Notes under the pieces: generated by a model
What the model saw: the letters and a program-made list of their open reading frames with translations, nothing else
The model's database searches: none
Told to the model about the DNA's origin: nothing
Made by a program: the position numbers and the translations under genes
In this document: positions 19,753-28,111 of the stretch, in pieces
Position numbering within the stretch: the first letter of the stretch is position 1
Layout of the letters: every line of letters begins with the position of its first letter
DNA from: Stella humosa
Lineage (GTDB): Bacteria > Pseudomonadota > Alphaproteobacteria > ATCC43930 > Allostellaceae
NCBI RefSeq assembly: GCF_006738645.1
Contig: NZ_AP019700.1
Span: 62,001-126,000, forward strand
Direction: 5' to 3'
DNA length: 64,000 nucleotides

Positions 19753-20691
19753 ATGCGAGCGACAGTCTTCGGCGCTTCGGGTTTCATCGGGCGCTATGTC
19801 GTGCGGCGGCTGGCCGCCGAGGGGGCGGTCGTGGTGGCCGCGGTGCGGCATCCGGACGCGGCCCTGTTCCTGAAGCCGATGGGCAATGTCGGGCAGATCA
19901 CCCCGGTGCGCGCGCCGGTCGGCGACGATCAGGCGGTGGCCGCGGCCGTGGCCGGCAGCGACGTCGTCATCAACCTGGTCGGCATCCTCTACGAGCACGG
20001 GACCCAGCGCTTCGATGCCGTCCAGCGCGACGGCGCCGAGCGGGTGGCCCGCCTGGCCAAGGCGGCCGGCGTCGGCCGCCTGATCCAGATGTCGGCGATC
20101 GGCGCCGATGCCGCGTCGAAGTCGGACTATGGCCGCAGCAAGGGCCAGGGCGAGCAGGCGGTGCGGGCGGCCTTCCCGGAGGCCACGATCCTCCGGCCCA
20201 GCATCGTCTTCGGGGCGGAGGACGATTTCTTCAACCGCTTCGCGGCCATGGCCAAGCTGCTACCGGCGCTGCCGCTCATCGGCGGCGGGCACACGAAGTT
20301 CCAGCCGGTCTATGTCGACGACGTGGCCGAGGCGGTGATGCGCGCGCTGGCCGATCCGGCGACGGCCGGCCGCACCTACGAGCTGGGCGGTCCCGGCGTC
20401 TACAGCTTCGCCGACCTGATGCGGATGATGCTGGCCCAGATCGGCCGCCGCCGCTGCCTGGTGCCCGTGCCGTTCGGCATCGCCCGGGCCCAGGCTTGGT
20501 TGCTGGAGAAGCTGCCGGTGCCGCCGCTCACGCGCGACCAGTTGCGGATGCTGGAGCAGGACAACGTCGCCGGTGCCGGCCCAGGGCTGGCCGACCTCAG
20601 GATTCGGCCGACCGCGCTGGAGGCGGTGCTGCCGACCTATCTCGACCGGTATCGCAAGGGCAATATCTTCCCCGAGCGCAACTACCGATAG
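19753..20691 (+). CDS. Complex I NDUFA9-like subunit family protein (atypical SDR)
   Basis: A 312-residue atypical short-chain dehydrogenase of the group related to the mitochondrial 39-kDa complex I subunit NDUFA9. The nucleotide motif GASGFIGR is at residues 7-14. The family's catalytic Tyr-Lys pair is not typical, consistent with a structural or assembly role for bound NADPH. Homologues are widespread in alphaproteobacteria as stand-alone genes. GATATATAAG lies about 60 bases upstream and may be part of its promoter, but I see no matching -35 box. Confidence 0.85.
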   Translation: MRATVFGASGFIGRYVVRRLAAEGAVVVAAVRHPDAALFLKPMGNVGQITPVRAPVGDDQAVAAAVAGSDVVINLVGILYEHGTQRFDAVQRDGAERVARLAKAAGVGRLIQMSAIGADAASKSDYGRSKGQGEQAVRAAFPEATILRPSIVFGAEDDFFNRFAAMAKLLPALPLIGGGHTKFQPVYVDDVAEAVMRALADPATAGRTYELGGPGVYSFADLMRMMLAQIGRRRCLVPVPFGIARAQAWLLEKLPVPPLTRDQLRMLEQDNVAGAGPGLADLRIRPTALEAVLPTYLDRYRKGNIFPERNYR

Positions 20692-20767
20692 GTCGATCCA
20701 CCATATAGGTCCGGTATGGTACAAATATCGATCGTGACCAGCGTCTCCCGGAGGTGACTTGAGGGGC

Positions 20768-20807
20768 TTGCCGATAAATTAGGCAATAAAGGTCACGATT
20801 GTTGACC
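20768..20807. promoter_or_regulatory. Two inverted repeats upstream of gltD
   Basis: TTGCC at 20768-20772 and GGCAA at 20782-20786 flank nine AT-rich bases; GGTCA at 20791-20795 and TGACC at 20803-20807 flank seven. They lie in the only AT-rich patch of the gltD leader, 100-140 bases before the start codon, where an operator would be expected. The regulator is not identifiable from sequence. Confidence 0.35.
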
Positions 20808-20905
20808 ATCATCCGTTTTTTCGCTCGCGCGCGGGAAAATCTTCCCGTAAGACGGTCCCGTTCGGCCCCTGGTGGGTCGGTCAGCCTCGATGCTGGGAGG
20901 GGCGG

Positions 20906-22345
20906 ATGGTGGAAAAGCTGCTGCGGTTCGTGTCGGTTGCCAAGGAGATGCCGGCCAAACGGCCGGCCGATGGGCGCCGCCAGGATTTCGACGAGATCTA
21001 TGCGCAGTACGCGGCCGACCGCGCGCAGCAGCAGGCGAGCCGCTGCTCGCAATGCGGCATCCCCTATTGCCAGATCCACTGCCCGCTGCAGAACAACATC
21101 CCCGACTGGCTGAAGCTGACGGCCGAGGGCCGGCTGGAGGAGGCCTACGAGGTCTCCTCGGCGACGAACACATTCCCCGAGATCTGCGGCCGCATCTGCC
21201 CCCAGGACCGCCTGTGCGAGGGCAACTGCGTCATCGAGAAGGGGTTCGAGTCCGTCACCATCGGCTCGGTCGAGAAGTACATCACCGACACCGCCTTCGA
21301 GCGCGGCTGGGTGCAGCCGGGCCTGCCCCGGCGCGAGCTGGCGCAGTCGGTCGGCATCGTCGGCGCCGGCCCGGGCGGGCTGGCGGCGGCCGACATCCTG
21401 CGCCGGCGCGGCTACCAGGTGCATGTCTATGACCGCTACGACCGCGCGGGCGGCCTGCTCGTCTATGGCATTCCCGGCTTCAAGCTGGAAAAGCACATCG
21501 TCACCCGGCGCTACGACCTGCTGGTGGCCGCCGGGGTGAAGTTCCATCTCGGCGTCGAGATCGGCCGCGACCTCTGCATGTCCGACCTGCGCCAGCGCCA
21601 CGACGCGATCCTGATCGCGACCGGCGTCTACAAGGCGCGCGACATGCAGATGCCGGGCGTGGGCCTGCCCAGCGTCGTGCCGGCGCTGGACTACCTGACG
21701 GCCAGCAACCGCAAGGGCTTCGGCGACGCGGTGCCGGAGTTCGACAACGGGTCGCTCGATGCGGCCGGCCGGCATGTCGTCGTCATCGGCGGCGGCGACA
21801 CGGCGATGGACTGCGTGCGCACGGCCGTGCGCCAGGGTGCGAAGTCGGTGAAATGCCTCTACCGCCGCGACCGGCGCAACATGCCGGGCTCGCAGCGCGA
21901 GGTGAACCACGCCGAGGAGGAGGGCGTCGAGTTCGTCTGGCAGGCCGCCCCCGATGCCTTCACCGGCGCGTCGGCGGTCAAGGGCGTGCGCGCCCACCGC
22001 ATCCATCTGGGCATGGCGGATTCGACCGGGCGCCAGACCCCGCAACCGATCGAGGGCTCGTCCTTCACCCTGAAGGCCGACCTGGTGATCAAGGCGCTGG
22101 GCTTCGACCCCGAGGACATGCCGGCGATGTTCGACACCTCCGACCTGGCCGTCACCCGCTGGGGCACGGTCAAGGTCGACCACCGCTCGATGATGACCAG
22201 CCTCGACGGCGTCTTCGCCGCCGGCGACATCGTGCGCGGCGCGTCCCTCGTCGTCTGGGCGATCCGCGACGGCCGCGATGCCGCCGACCAGATGCACAGC
22301 TACCTCCAGGCCAAGGCCAGCCAGGCCCTGGCCCGGGCTTCCTGA
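20906..22345 (+). CDS. gltD: Glutamate synthase (NADPH) small subunit
   Basis: A 479-residue flavoprotein that passes electrons from NADPH to the large subunit. Two Fe-S cysteine clusters are at residues 47, 50, 55, 59 and 94, 98, 104, 108; FAD-binding GAGPGG is at 153-158 and an NADPH motif GGGDTAMDC follows. The ATG at 20906 has GGGAGG upstream. It precedes gltB by 15 bases; this small-then-large order with gltB downstream is common in alphaproteobacteria. Confidence 0.96.
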   Translation: MVEKLLRFVSVAKEMPAKRPADGRRQDFDEIYAQYAADRAQQQASRCSQCGIPYCQIHCPLQNNIPDWLKLTAEGRLEEAYEVSSATNTFPEICGRICPQDRLCEGNCVIEKGFESVTIGSVEKYITDTAFERGWVQPGLPRRELAQSVGIVGAGPGGLAAADILRRRGYQVHVYDRYDRAGGLLVYGIPGFKLEKHIVTRRYDLLVAAGVKFHLGVEIGRDLCMSDLRQRHDAILIATGVYKARDMQMPGVGLPSVVPALDYLTASNRKGFGDAVPEFDNGSLDAAGRHVVVIGGGDTAMDCVRTAVRQGAKSVKCLYRRDRRNMPGSQREVNHAEEEGVEFVWQAAPDAFTGASAVKGVRAHRIHLGMADSTGRQTPQPIEGSSFTLKADLVIKALGFDPEDMPAMFDTSDLAVTRWGTVKVDHRSMMTSLDGVFAAGDIVRGASLVVWAIRDGRDAADQMHSYLQAKASQALARAS

Positions 22346-22360
22346 CGGGAGGGCCCAGCC

Positions 22361-25300
22361 ATGACCCAGTTCGTTCCGGAAACGGGAGAAGAGTTCGTCG
22401 CCGCCTACCAGGTCGAGGCCAAGCGCCTCGCCCGCGACGGCATGTACGATCCGGCGGAGGAGCATGACGCCTGCGGCGTCGGCTTCGTCTGCGCGATCGA
22501 CGGCAAGCCGCGGCGCTCGGTGGTGGAGGCCGCGATCGGCGCGCTGAAGTCGATCTGGCATCGCGGTGCCGTCGATGCCGACGGCAAGACCGGCGACGGC
22601 GCCGGCATCCATGTGCAGATCCCGCACGACTTCTTCCTGGAGCATATCCGCCGCACCGGCAACGAGCCGGCGGCTGGACGGCTGGCGGTGGGCCAGGTGT
22701 TCCTGCCGCGCACCGACCTGGAGGGCCAGGAGCGCTGCCGCGCCATCGTCGAGACCGAGATCCTGAACTTCGGCTACTCGATCTTTGGCTGGCGCCAGGT
22801 GCCGGTGAACATCGACATCATCGGCGACAAGGCCAATGCCACCCGGCCCGAGATCGAGCAGATCATGATCGCCAACGCGAACCAGCCGGATCCGGACCGG
22901 TTCGAGCGCGATCTCTACGTCATCCGCCGGCGGATCGAGAAGAAGGTCATCGCCGACCAGATCAAGGACTTCTACATCTGCTCGTTGAGCGGCCGGTCGA
23001 TCATCTACAAGGGCATGTTCCTGGCCGAGCAGCTAACGACCTTCTATCCGGACCTGCTCGACGAGCGTTTCGTCTCGAGCTTCGCCATCTATCACCAACG
23101 CTACTCGACCAACACATTCCCGACCTGGCCGCTGGCCCAGCCCTTCCGGATGCTGGCGCACAATGGCGAGATCAACACGCTGCGCGGCAACGTGAACTGG
23201 ATGAAGAGCCACGAGACGCGCATGAGCGCCGAATCCTTCGGCGACTTCATGCATGACGTGAAGCCGATCATCCAGTCGGGCGGCTCGGATTCGGCGGCCC
23301 TCGACAACGTCTTCGAGGTGCTGGTCCGCGGCGGCCGCAGCGCGCCGATGGTGAAGACGCTGCTCGTGCCCGAGGCCTGGGTCGGCCACAAGGGCATGCC
23401 GACCGCCTTGCAGGACATGTACAGCTACTGCAACTCGGTCATGGAGCCGTGGGACGGGCCGGCCGCGCTGGCCGCGACCGACGGGCGCTGGGTGATCGGC
23501 GGCATGGACCGCAACGGCCTGCGGCCGATGCGCTACACGATCACGGGCGACGGCCTGCTGGTGGTGGGCTCCGAGACGGGCATGGTCCGTGTCGAGGAAA
23601 GCACCGTCGTCGCCAAGGGCCGCGTCGGCCCCGGCCAGATGATCGCCGTCGACATGGCCGAAGGCCGCCTCTATCGCGACCGCGAGATCAAGGAAGAGCT
23701 GGCGGGCTCGCTGCCCTTCTCGAATTGGGTGAAGAACATCACGGTCATCGACCAGTTGATCCGCAAGGGCACGGTCGAGACGGTGGAGTTCGACCGCGAG
23801 GAACTGCGCCGCCGCCAGGTCGCGGTCGGCTGGTCGCTGGAGGATGTCGAGCTGCTGCTGCAGCCGATGGCCGAGGAGGGCAAGGAGGCGGTGGGCTCGA
23901 TGGGCGACGACGCCGCTCTGGCCGTGCTGTCCGAGCGCTATCGCGGCCTGCACCATTTCTTCCGGCAGAACTTCAGCCAGGTCACCAACCCGCCCATCGA
24001 TTCGCTGCGCGAGCGCCGCGTGATGACGCTGACGACCCGGCTCGGCAACCTCGGCAACGTGCTGGACCAGGACGAGACGCAGCTCCGCCTGCTCCAGCTC
24101 GATTCGCCGGTGCTGCTGAATGCCGAGTTCGAGGCGATGCGCGCCCACATGGGCGACACGGCGGTCGAGATCGATTGCACCTTCGAGCCGGCGGCCGGCG
24201 ACCACGCGCTGCGCGACGCCATCGCCCGCATCCGCCAGGAGGCCGAGGACGCGGTGCGCGGCGGCTGCAGCCATGTCGTGCTGTCGGACAAGGGCGTCGG
24301 CCTCGGCCGGGCGCCGGTGCCGATGATCCTGGCGGCGGGTGCCGTGCACTCCTACCTCGTGCGCCAGCAGCTCCGCACCTTCACCTCGGTCAATGTCCGC
24401 TCGGGCGAATGCCTGGACGTGCACTATTTCGCCGTCCTGATCGGCGTCGGCGCCACCACGGTCAACGCCTACCTGGCGCAGGAGACGATCGCCGAGCGCC
24501 ATCGCCGCGGCCTGCTGGGCGATGCCCCGCTCGAGGCCTGCCTGCGCCGCTACAAGGAGGCGGTCGACCAGGGCCTGCTGAAGATCATGTCCAAGATGGG
24601 CATCTCGGTCATCAGCTCGTACCGCGGCGGCTACAACTTCGAGGCGGTCGGCCTGTCGCGCACCCTGGTGGGCGAATATTTCCCCGGCATGACCTCGCGC
24701 ATCTCCGGCATCGGGCTGACCGGCATCCAGCGCCGGGTGCAGCAGATCCATGGCCGGGCCTTCGACGAGGACTTCGTGGCCCTGCCGGTCGGCGGCTTCT
24801 ACCGCGTGCGCGGCGGCCAGGGCGACCCGCATGCCTTCGACGGCACGCTGATCCACACCCTGCAGCAGGCCTGCGCCAACGATTCCTACGCGACCTACCG
24901 GCGCTATTCCGAGGGCGTGCGGCGGATGGCGCCGGTATCCCTGCGCGACCTGCTCGACTTCCAGACCCGGCGGCCGGCGGTGTCGGTCGACGAGGTGGCC
25001 TCCATCACGGAGATCCGCAAGCGGCTGGTGGCACCCGGCATCTCGCTGGGCGCCCTGAGCCCCGAGGCGCACGAGACGCTGTCGATCGCCATGAACCGCA
25101 TCGGCGCCAAGTCCGACTCGGGCGAGGGTGGCGAGGACCCGGCGCGCTACAAGCCGCGCGCCAACGGCGACAACGCGTCCTCGGCCATCAAGCAGATCGC
25201 GTCGGGCCGCTTCGGCGTCACGGCCGAATACCTAAACAACTGCCGCGAGATCGAGATCAAGGTGGCCCAGGGCGCCAAGCCCGGCGAAGGCGGCCAGCTA

Positions 25301-26914
25301 CCCGGCTTCAAGGTGTCGGAGATGATCGCCCGCCTGCGGCACTCGACGGCCGGCGTCAGCCTGATCTCGCCGCCGCCACACCACGACATCTACTCGATCG
25401 AGGATCTGGCCCAGCTCATCTACGACCTGAAGCAGATCAACCCCGACGCCAAGGTCTGCGTGAAGCTGGTCTCGCGCTCGGGCATCGGCACGATCGCGGC
25501 CGGCGTCGCCAAGGCCAAGGCCGACGTGATCCTGATCTCGGGCCATTCCGGCGGCACCGGCGCCAGCCCGCAATCCAGCATCAAATACGCCGGCATGCCG
25601 TGGGAAATGGGGCTGACCGAGGCCCACCAGGTGCTGGTGCTGAACCGCCTGCGCCACCGCGTGCGGCTGCGCGTCGACGGCGGCATCAAGACCGGGCGCG
25701 ACGTGGTGATGGCGGCGATCCTGGGCGCCGAGGAATACGGCCTCGGCACCGCCTCGCTGGTCGCCATGGGCTGCATCCTGGTGCGCCAGTGCCATTCCAA
25801 CACCTGCCCGGTCGGCATCTGCTCGCAGGACGAGAAGCTGCGCGCCAAGTTCGAGGGCACGCCCGAGAAGGTGGTGAATCTCTTCAGCTTCGTGGCCGAG
25901 GAGGTGCGCGAGATCCTGGCCAGCCTGGGCGCTCGCTCGCTGGAGGAGGTGATCGGCCGCACCGAGCTGCTGGCCCAGGTCAGTCGCGGCAGCTCCGACC
26001 TCGACGACCTCGACCTGAACCCGATCCTGGTCGAGCCCGATCCGGGCGGCAATGCGCGCTACTGCACGCTGGAGGGCCGCAACGAGGTGCCCGACACGCT
26101 GGACGCCCAGATGCTGACCGACGCGCACGCCCTCTTCGAGGCGGGCGAGAAGATGCAGCTCACCTACAACACCCGCAACACCCAGCGCGCGGTGGGCACG
26201 CGGCTGTCGTCGATGATCACCCGGCGCTTCGGCATGACCGGGCTGCAGCCGGGCCACATCACCGTGCGCCTGCGCGGCTCGGCCGGTCAGTCTCTTGGGG
26301 CATTCGCCGTGCAGGGGCTGAAGCTCGAGGTGTTCGGCGACGCCAACGACTATGTCGGCAAGGGCCTGTCGGGCGGCACCATCGTGCTGCGGCCGATGAC
26401 GGCGAGCCCGCTCGTGACCAACGAGAACACGATCATCGGCAACACCGTGCTCTATGGCGCGACGGCGGGCCGGCTGTTCGCGGCGGGCCAGGCGGGCGAG
26501 CGCTTCGCCGTCCGCAACTCGGGCGCCACGGCGGTGGTCGAGGGCTGCGGCTCGAACGGCTGCGAGTACATGACGGCCGGCACCTGCGTCGTGCTGGGCG
26601 GGGTCGGCGACAATTTCGGCGCCGGCATGACGGGCGGCATGGCCTTCATCTACGACCGCGAGGGCCACTTCCCGGTGCGCGTCAACCCCGAGACGCTGCT
26701 GTGGGGCCGGGTCGAGATGCCCCATTGGGAAGGCGTGCTGCGCGACCTGATCGCGGAGCACGTCCGCGAGACCCAGTCGCGCTTCGCAGCCCAGCTCCTG
26801 AACGACTGGCAGACCGAGATCGGGCACTTCTGGCAGGTCGTGCCCAAGGAGGTGGCGGCCAAGCTGGCCCAGCCCTTCCAGCGGCCGGAGGCCCAGGCGG
26901 TCGCCGGCGACTGA
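22361..26914 (+). CDS. gltB: Glutamate synthase (NADPH) large subunit
   Basis: A 1517-residue multidomain enzyme that makes two glutamates from glutamine and 2-oxoglutarate. A 37-residue propeptide ends before Cys38 in DACGVGF, the amidotransferase nucleophile. The FMN/synthase domain lies in the C-terminal half with the 3Fe-4S cysteines in CHSNTCPVGIC at about residues 1143-1154, followed by the right-handed beta-helix domain. It works with GltD in the main ammonia assimilation route and ends 12 bases from a convergent gene. Confidence 0.97.
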   Translation: MTQFVPETGEEFVAAYQVEAKRLARDGMYDPAEEHDACGVGFVCAIDGKPRRSVVEAAIGALKSIWHRGAVDADGKTGDGAGIHVQIPHDFFLEHIRRTGNEPAAGRLAVGQVFLPRTDLEGQERCRAIVETEILNFGYSIFGWRQVPVNIDIIGDKANATRPEIEQIMIANANQPDPDRFERDLYVIRRRIEKKVIADQIKDFYICSLSGRSIIYKGMFLAEQLTTFYPDLLDERFVSSFAIYHQRYSTNTFPTWPLAQPFRMLAHNGEINTLRGNVNWMKSHETRMSAESFGDFMHDVKPIIQSGGSDSAALDNVFEVLVRGGRSAPMVKTLLVPEAWVGHKGMPTALQDMYSYCNSVMEPWDGPAALAATDGRWVIGGMDRNGLRPMRYTITGDGLLVVGSETGMVRVEESTVVAKGRVGPGQMIAVDMAEGRLYRDREIKEELAGSLPFSNWVKNITVIDQLIRKGTVETVEFDREELRRRQVAVGWSLEDVELLLQPMAEEGKEAVGSMGDDAALAVLSERYRGLHHFFRQNFSQVTNPPIDSLRERRVMTLTTRLGNLGNVLDQDETQLRLLQLDSPVLLNAEFEAMRAHMGDTAVEIDCTFEPAAGDHALRDAIARIRQEAEDAVRGGCSHVVLSDKGVGLGRAPVPMILAAGAVHSYLVRQQLRTFTSVNVRSGECLDVHYFAVLIGVGATTVNAYLAQETIAERHRRGLLGDAPLEACLRRYKEAVDQGLLKIMSKMGISVISSYRGGYNFEAVGLSRTLVGEYFPGMTSRISGIGLTGIQRRVQQIHGRAFDEDFVALPVGGFYRVRGGQGDPHAFDGTLIHTLQQACANDSYATYRRYSEGVRRMAPVSLRDLLDFQTRRPAVSVDEVASITEIRKRLVAPGISLGALSPEAHETLSIAMNRIGAKSDSGEGGEDPARYKPRANGDNASSAIKQIASGRFGVTAEYLNNCREIEIKVAQGAKPGEGGQLPGFKVSEMIARLRHSTAGVSLISPPPHHDIYSIEDLAQLIYDLKQINPDAKVCVKLVSRSGIGTIAAGVAKAKADVILISGHSGGTGASPQSSIKYAGMPWEMGLTEAHQVLVLNRLRHRVRLRVDGGIKTGRDVVMAAILGAEEYGLGTASLVAMGCILVRQCHSNTCPVGICSQDEKLRAKFEGTPEKVVNLFSFVAEEVREILASLGARSLEEVIGRTELLAQVSRGSSDLDDLDLNPILVEPDPGGNARYCTLEGRNEVPDTLDAQMLTDAHALFEAGEKMQLTYNTRNTQRAVGTRLSSMITRRFGMTGLQPGHITVRLRGSAGQSLGAFAVQGLKLEVFGDANDYVGKGLSGGTIVLRPMTASPLVTNENTIIGNTVLYGATAGRLFAAGQAGERFAVRNSGATAVVEGCGSNGCEYMTAGTCVVLGGVGDNFGAGMTGGMAFIYDREGHFPVRVNPETLLWGRVEMPHWEGVLRDLIAEHVRETQSRFAAQLLNDWQTEIGHFWQVVPKEVAAKLAQPFQRPEAQAVAGD

Positions 26915-26926
26915 CGCGGTCCGCGC

Positions 26927-27586
26927 TCAGCAGCCGTGGAAGCCGCCTCCGGCAACGGGGGCGGCGGCCAGGATGCCCAGGATGCGTGGGCCGTCGCTTG
27001 CCGGCTCGATCACCAGGGCCGCACCCTCGGGCAGAGCGTCGCCGCCGACGGCGGGCCCCAGCACCATGATCGCCGGCGTGCGGTGGCCTACCAGCACCCG
27101 GTTGGCACCGGCCGGCGGGGCTTCCGCCAGCAACCGGCGATGGCCGGCCAGCACCTGGTCGAGCTTCCCGCCGGCATAGTCGTCGGCCAGCAGGTCGTCC
27201 GTCACCTGGACATGGTCGTCGCCGAAGGCGATCTCGGCCGTGTCGCGCGCCCGGAACACCGGCCCGGCCAGGATGGGCCGCGCCAGCGGCACCGCGAGGT
27301 CGCGCAGCACGGTGCCGATGCGCCGCGCCTGCTCCTGCCCGCGGGTGGAGATGTTGCGCTGGCCGTCGCGGTCGCCGATGCGGAAGCTGCGGTCGCACGG
27401 CATGCCGATCGTATCGGCGTGGCGGAAGAACAGGACGAGCCCACCCGCCCGCAGGCGCGCCACCAGGGCGTCCCCCTCCGGCGTGCCGACCACGGCGGCG
27501 CGCAGGCCGGCGGCCCCGGCCGGGGCCGCCGGCATCGTGGCAAGCATCAATGCGGCCAGCAGCAGCCGGCGCAGGGCCGCCCTCAC
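26927..27586 (-). CDS. Secreted histidine phosphatase family protein
   Basis: A 219-residue protein with a signal peptide (about residues 1-25, MRAALRRLL...PAGAA). The histidine-phosphatase signature appears as FFRHADT with the phosphate-accepting His at 56, rather than the usual RHG; a second conserved His lies in GHRTPAI. It is probably a periplasmic or exported phosphatase of unknown substrate. The start is GTG at 27586. It follows the small gene at 27603 by 16 bases on the same strand. Confidence 0.75.
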   Translation of the reverse strand: MRAALRRLLLAALMLATMPAAPAGAAGLRAAVVGTPEGDALVARLRAGGLVLFFRHADTIGMPCDRSFRIGDRDGQRNISTRGQEQARRIGTVLRDLAVPLARPILAGPVFRARDTAEIAFGDDHVQVTDDLLADDYAGGKLDQVLAGHRRLLAEAPPAGANRVLVGHRTPAIMVLGPAVGGDALPEGAALVIEPASDGPRILGILAAAPVAGGGFHGC

Positions 27587-27602
27587 GGCCGGCAGCGGAT
27601 GC

Positions 27603-27794
27603 TCAGGCGTTGGCCGTCGTCACCGACTGGGCGAATTCCTCGACCGCGTGCTCGTGCCCCTCGGGATCGATGACCCGCACGTTGCGGAAGCTGGCGGCTT
27701 CCAGCTCGCGGGCCTTCTTCAGGGCGGCCACGGCGTTGGTGCGTTCCAGGCCGATGGCGCCCGTCGCGTCGGCGGCGGAGATGCGATAGGTCAT
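27603..27794 (-). CDS. Conserved small hypothetical protein (63 aa)
   Basis: A 63-residue soluble protein beginning MTYRISAADATGAIGLER, with a helix-like LKKARELEA stretch and a VIDPEGHEH turn; it ends in TTANA. GAGGAG precedes the ATG at normal spacing, which decides this start. No membrane segment or cysteine is present. I recognise no function. It may form an operon with the downstream histidine phosphatase gene. Confidence 0.6.
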   Translation of the reverse strand: MTYRISAADATGAIGLERTNAVAALKKARELEAASFRNVRVIDPEGHEHAVEEFAQSVTTANA

Positions 27795-27883
27795 GGGCTC
27801 CTCCTGTTGTTGTTCAGGGATATTAGGGGTGTCTTGCGGGGGACGCACAAGGGGCCGCCGCTGTGCCGGCCAAGGAATCCGCG

Positions 27884-27913
27884 TTGACAGCCGGCATATC
27901 CGCTTCCTATTTT
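27884..27913 (+). promoter_or_regulatory. Sigma70 promoter of the asd leader
   Basis: A perfect TTGACA at 27884-27889 is followed after 18 bases by TATTTT at 27908-27913 (or after 17 by CTATTT). Transcription should start at about 27920, within a few bases of the leader-peptide ATG at 27923. The leader would then be nearly leaderless at its 5' end. Confidence 0.6.
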
Positions 27914-27922
27914 CCCGCCCGC

Positions 27923-28000
27923 ATGTTCATCCGGACCCTCAAGCGCACCGCCACTACCAAGAAGCCCGCCGCGGGGCGGCTTCGGTTGCGCGTGCGCTGA
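27923..28000 (+). CDS. Thr/Lys-rich leader peptide controlling asd (25 aa)
   Basis: A 25-codon open frame starting at ATG 27923 and ending TGA at 28000. It encodes four Thr, three Lys and one Ile; the central run is Thr-Ala-Thr-Thr-Lys-Lys at codons 9-14 (27947-27964), followed by an Arg-rich tail. Thr and Lys are end products of the aspartate pathway for which the downstream gene asd is needed. No Shine-Dalgarno is present, consistent with a transcript that begins at or just before this ATG. Known leader peptides of amino-acid operons in the class have similar form. Confidence 0.7.
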   Translation: MFIRTLKRTATTKKPAAGRLRLRVR

Positions 28001-28060
28001 CGGACGGCACATAGCGAAAAACCGAAGGGCCCCGCCGGACTGGTGGGGCCCTTCGGTGTT
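27962..28060 (+). terminator. Transcription attenuator upstream of asd (antiterminator and terminator)
   Basis: Terminator: CCGAAGGGCCCC (28022-28033) pairs perfectly with 28045-28056, plus A28021-T28057, followed by GTTT. Antiterminator: GGGGC (27973-27977) pairs with GCCCC (28029-28033) and CTTCGGTT (27980-27987) with AACCGAAG (28020-28027), which uses up the terminator's left arm. A third hairpin, AAGCC(C)GCC at 27962-27970 with 27975-27982, would block the antiterminator. The Lys-Lys codons sit at its left arm, so a ribosome stalled there frees the antiterminator. Pairings were derived by eye. Confidence 0.75.
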
Positions 28061-28111
28061 TCGGGGCCCTTCCTCCGCCGGTGCCATGCCCGAACGAGAG
28101 GATCGAGGAGC

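Noticed and set aside
20692-20905. A sigma54 promoter for gltD
   Set aside because: I looked for TGGC...GC-type boxes with the right spacing and found none.
20597-22645. A 682-codon minus-strand frame opposite gltD
   Set aside because: Antisense of gltD with His/Arg-rich composition and no start signal.
23033-25072. A 679-codon frame on the minus strand opposite gltB
   Set aside because: It lies entirely inside gltB and its protein is rich in His, Arg, Ala and Asp without any domain; it is the GC-rich antisense shadow.
23449-27069. A 1206-codon frame on the plus strand within gltB
   Set aside because: Out-of-frame reading of gltB, Arg/Pro-rich and without motifs.
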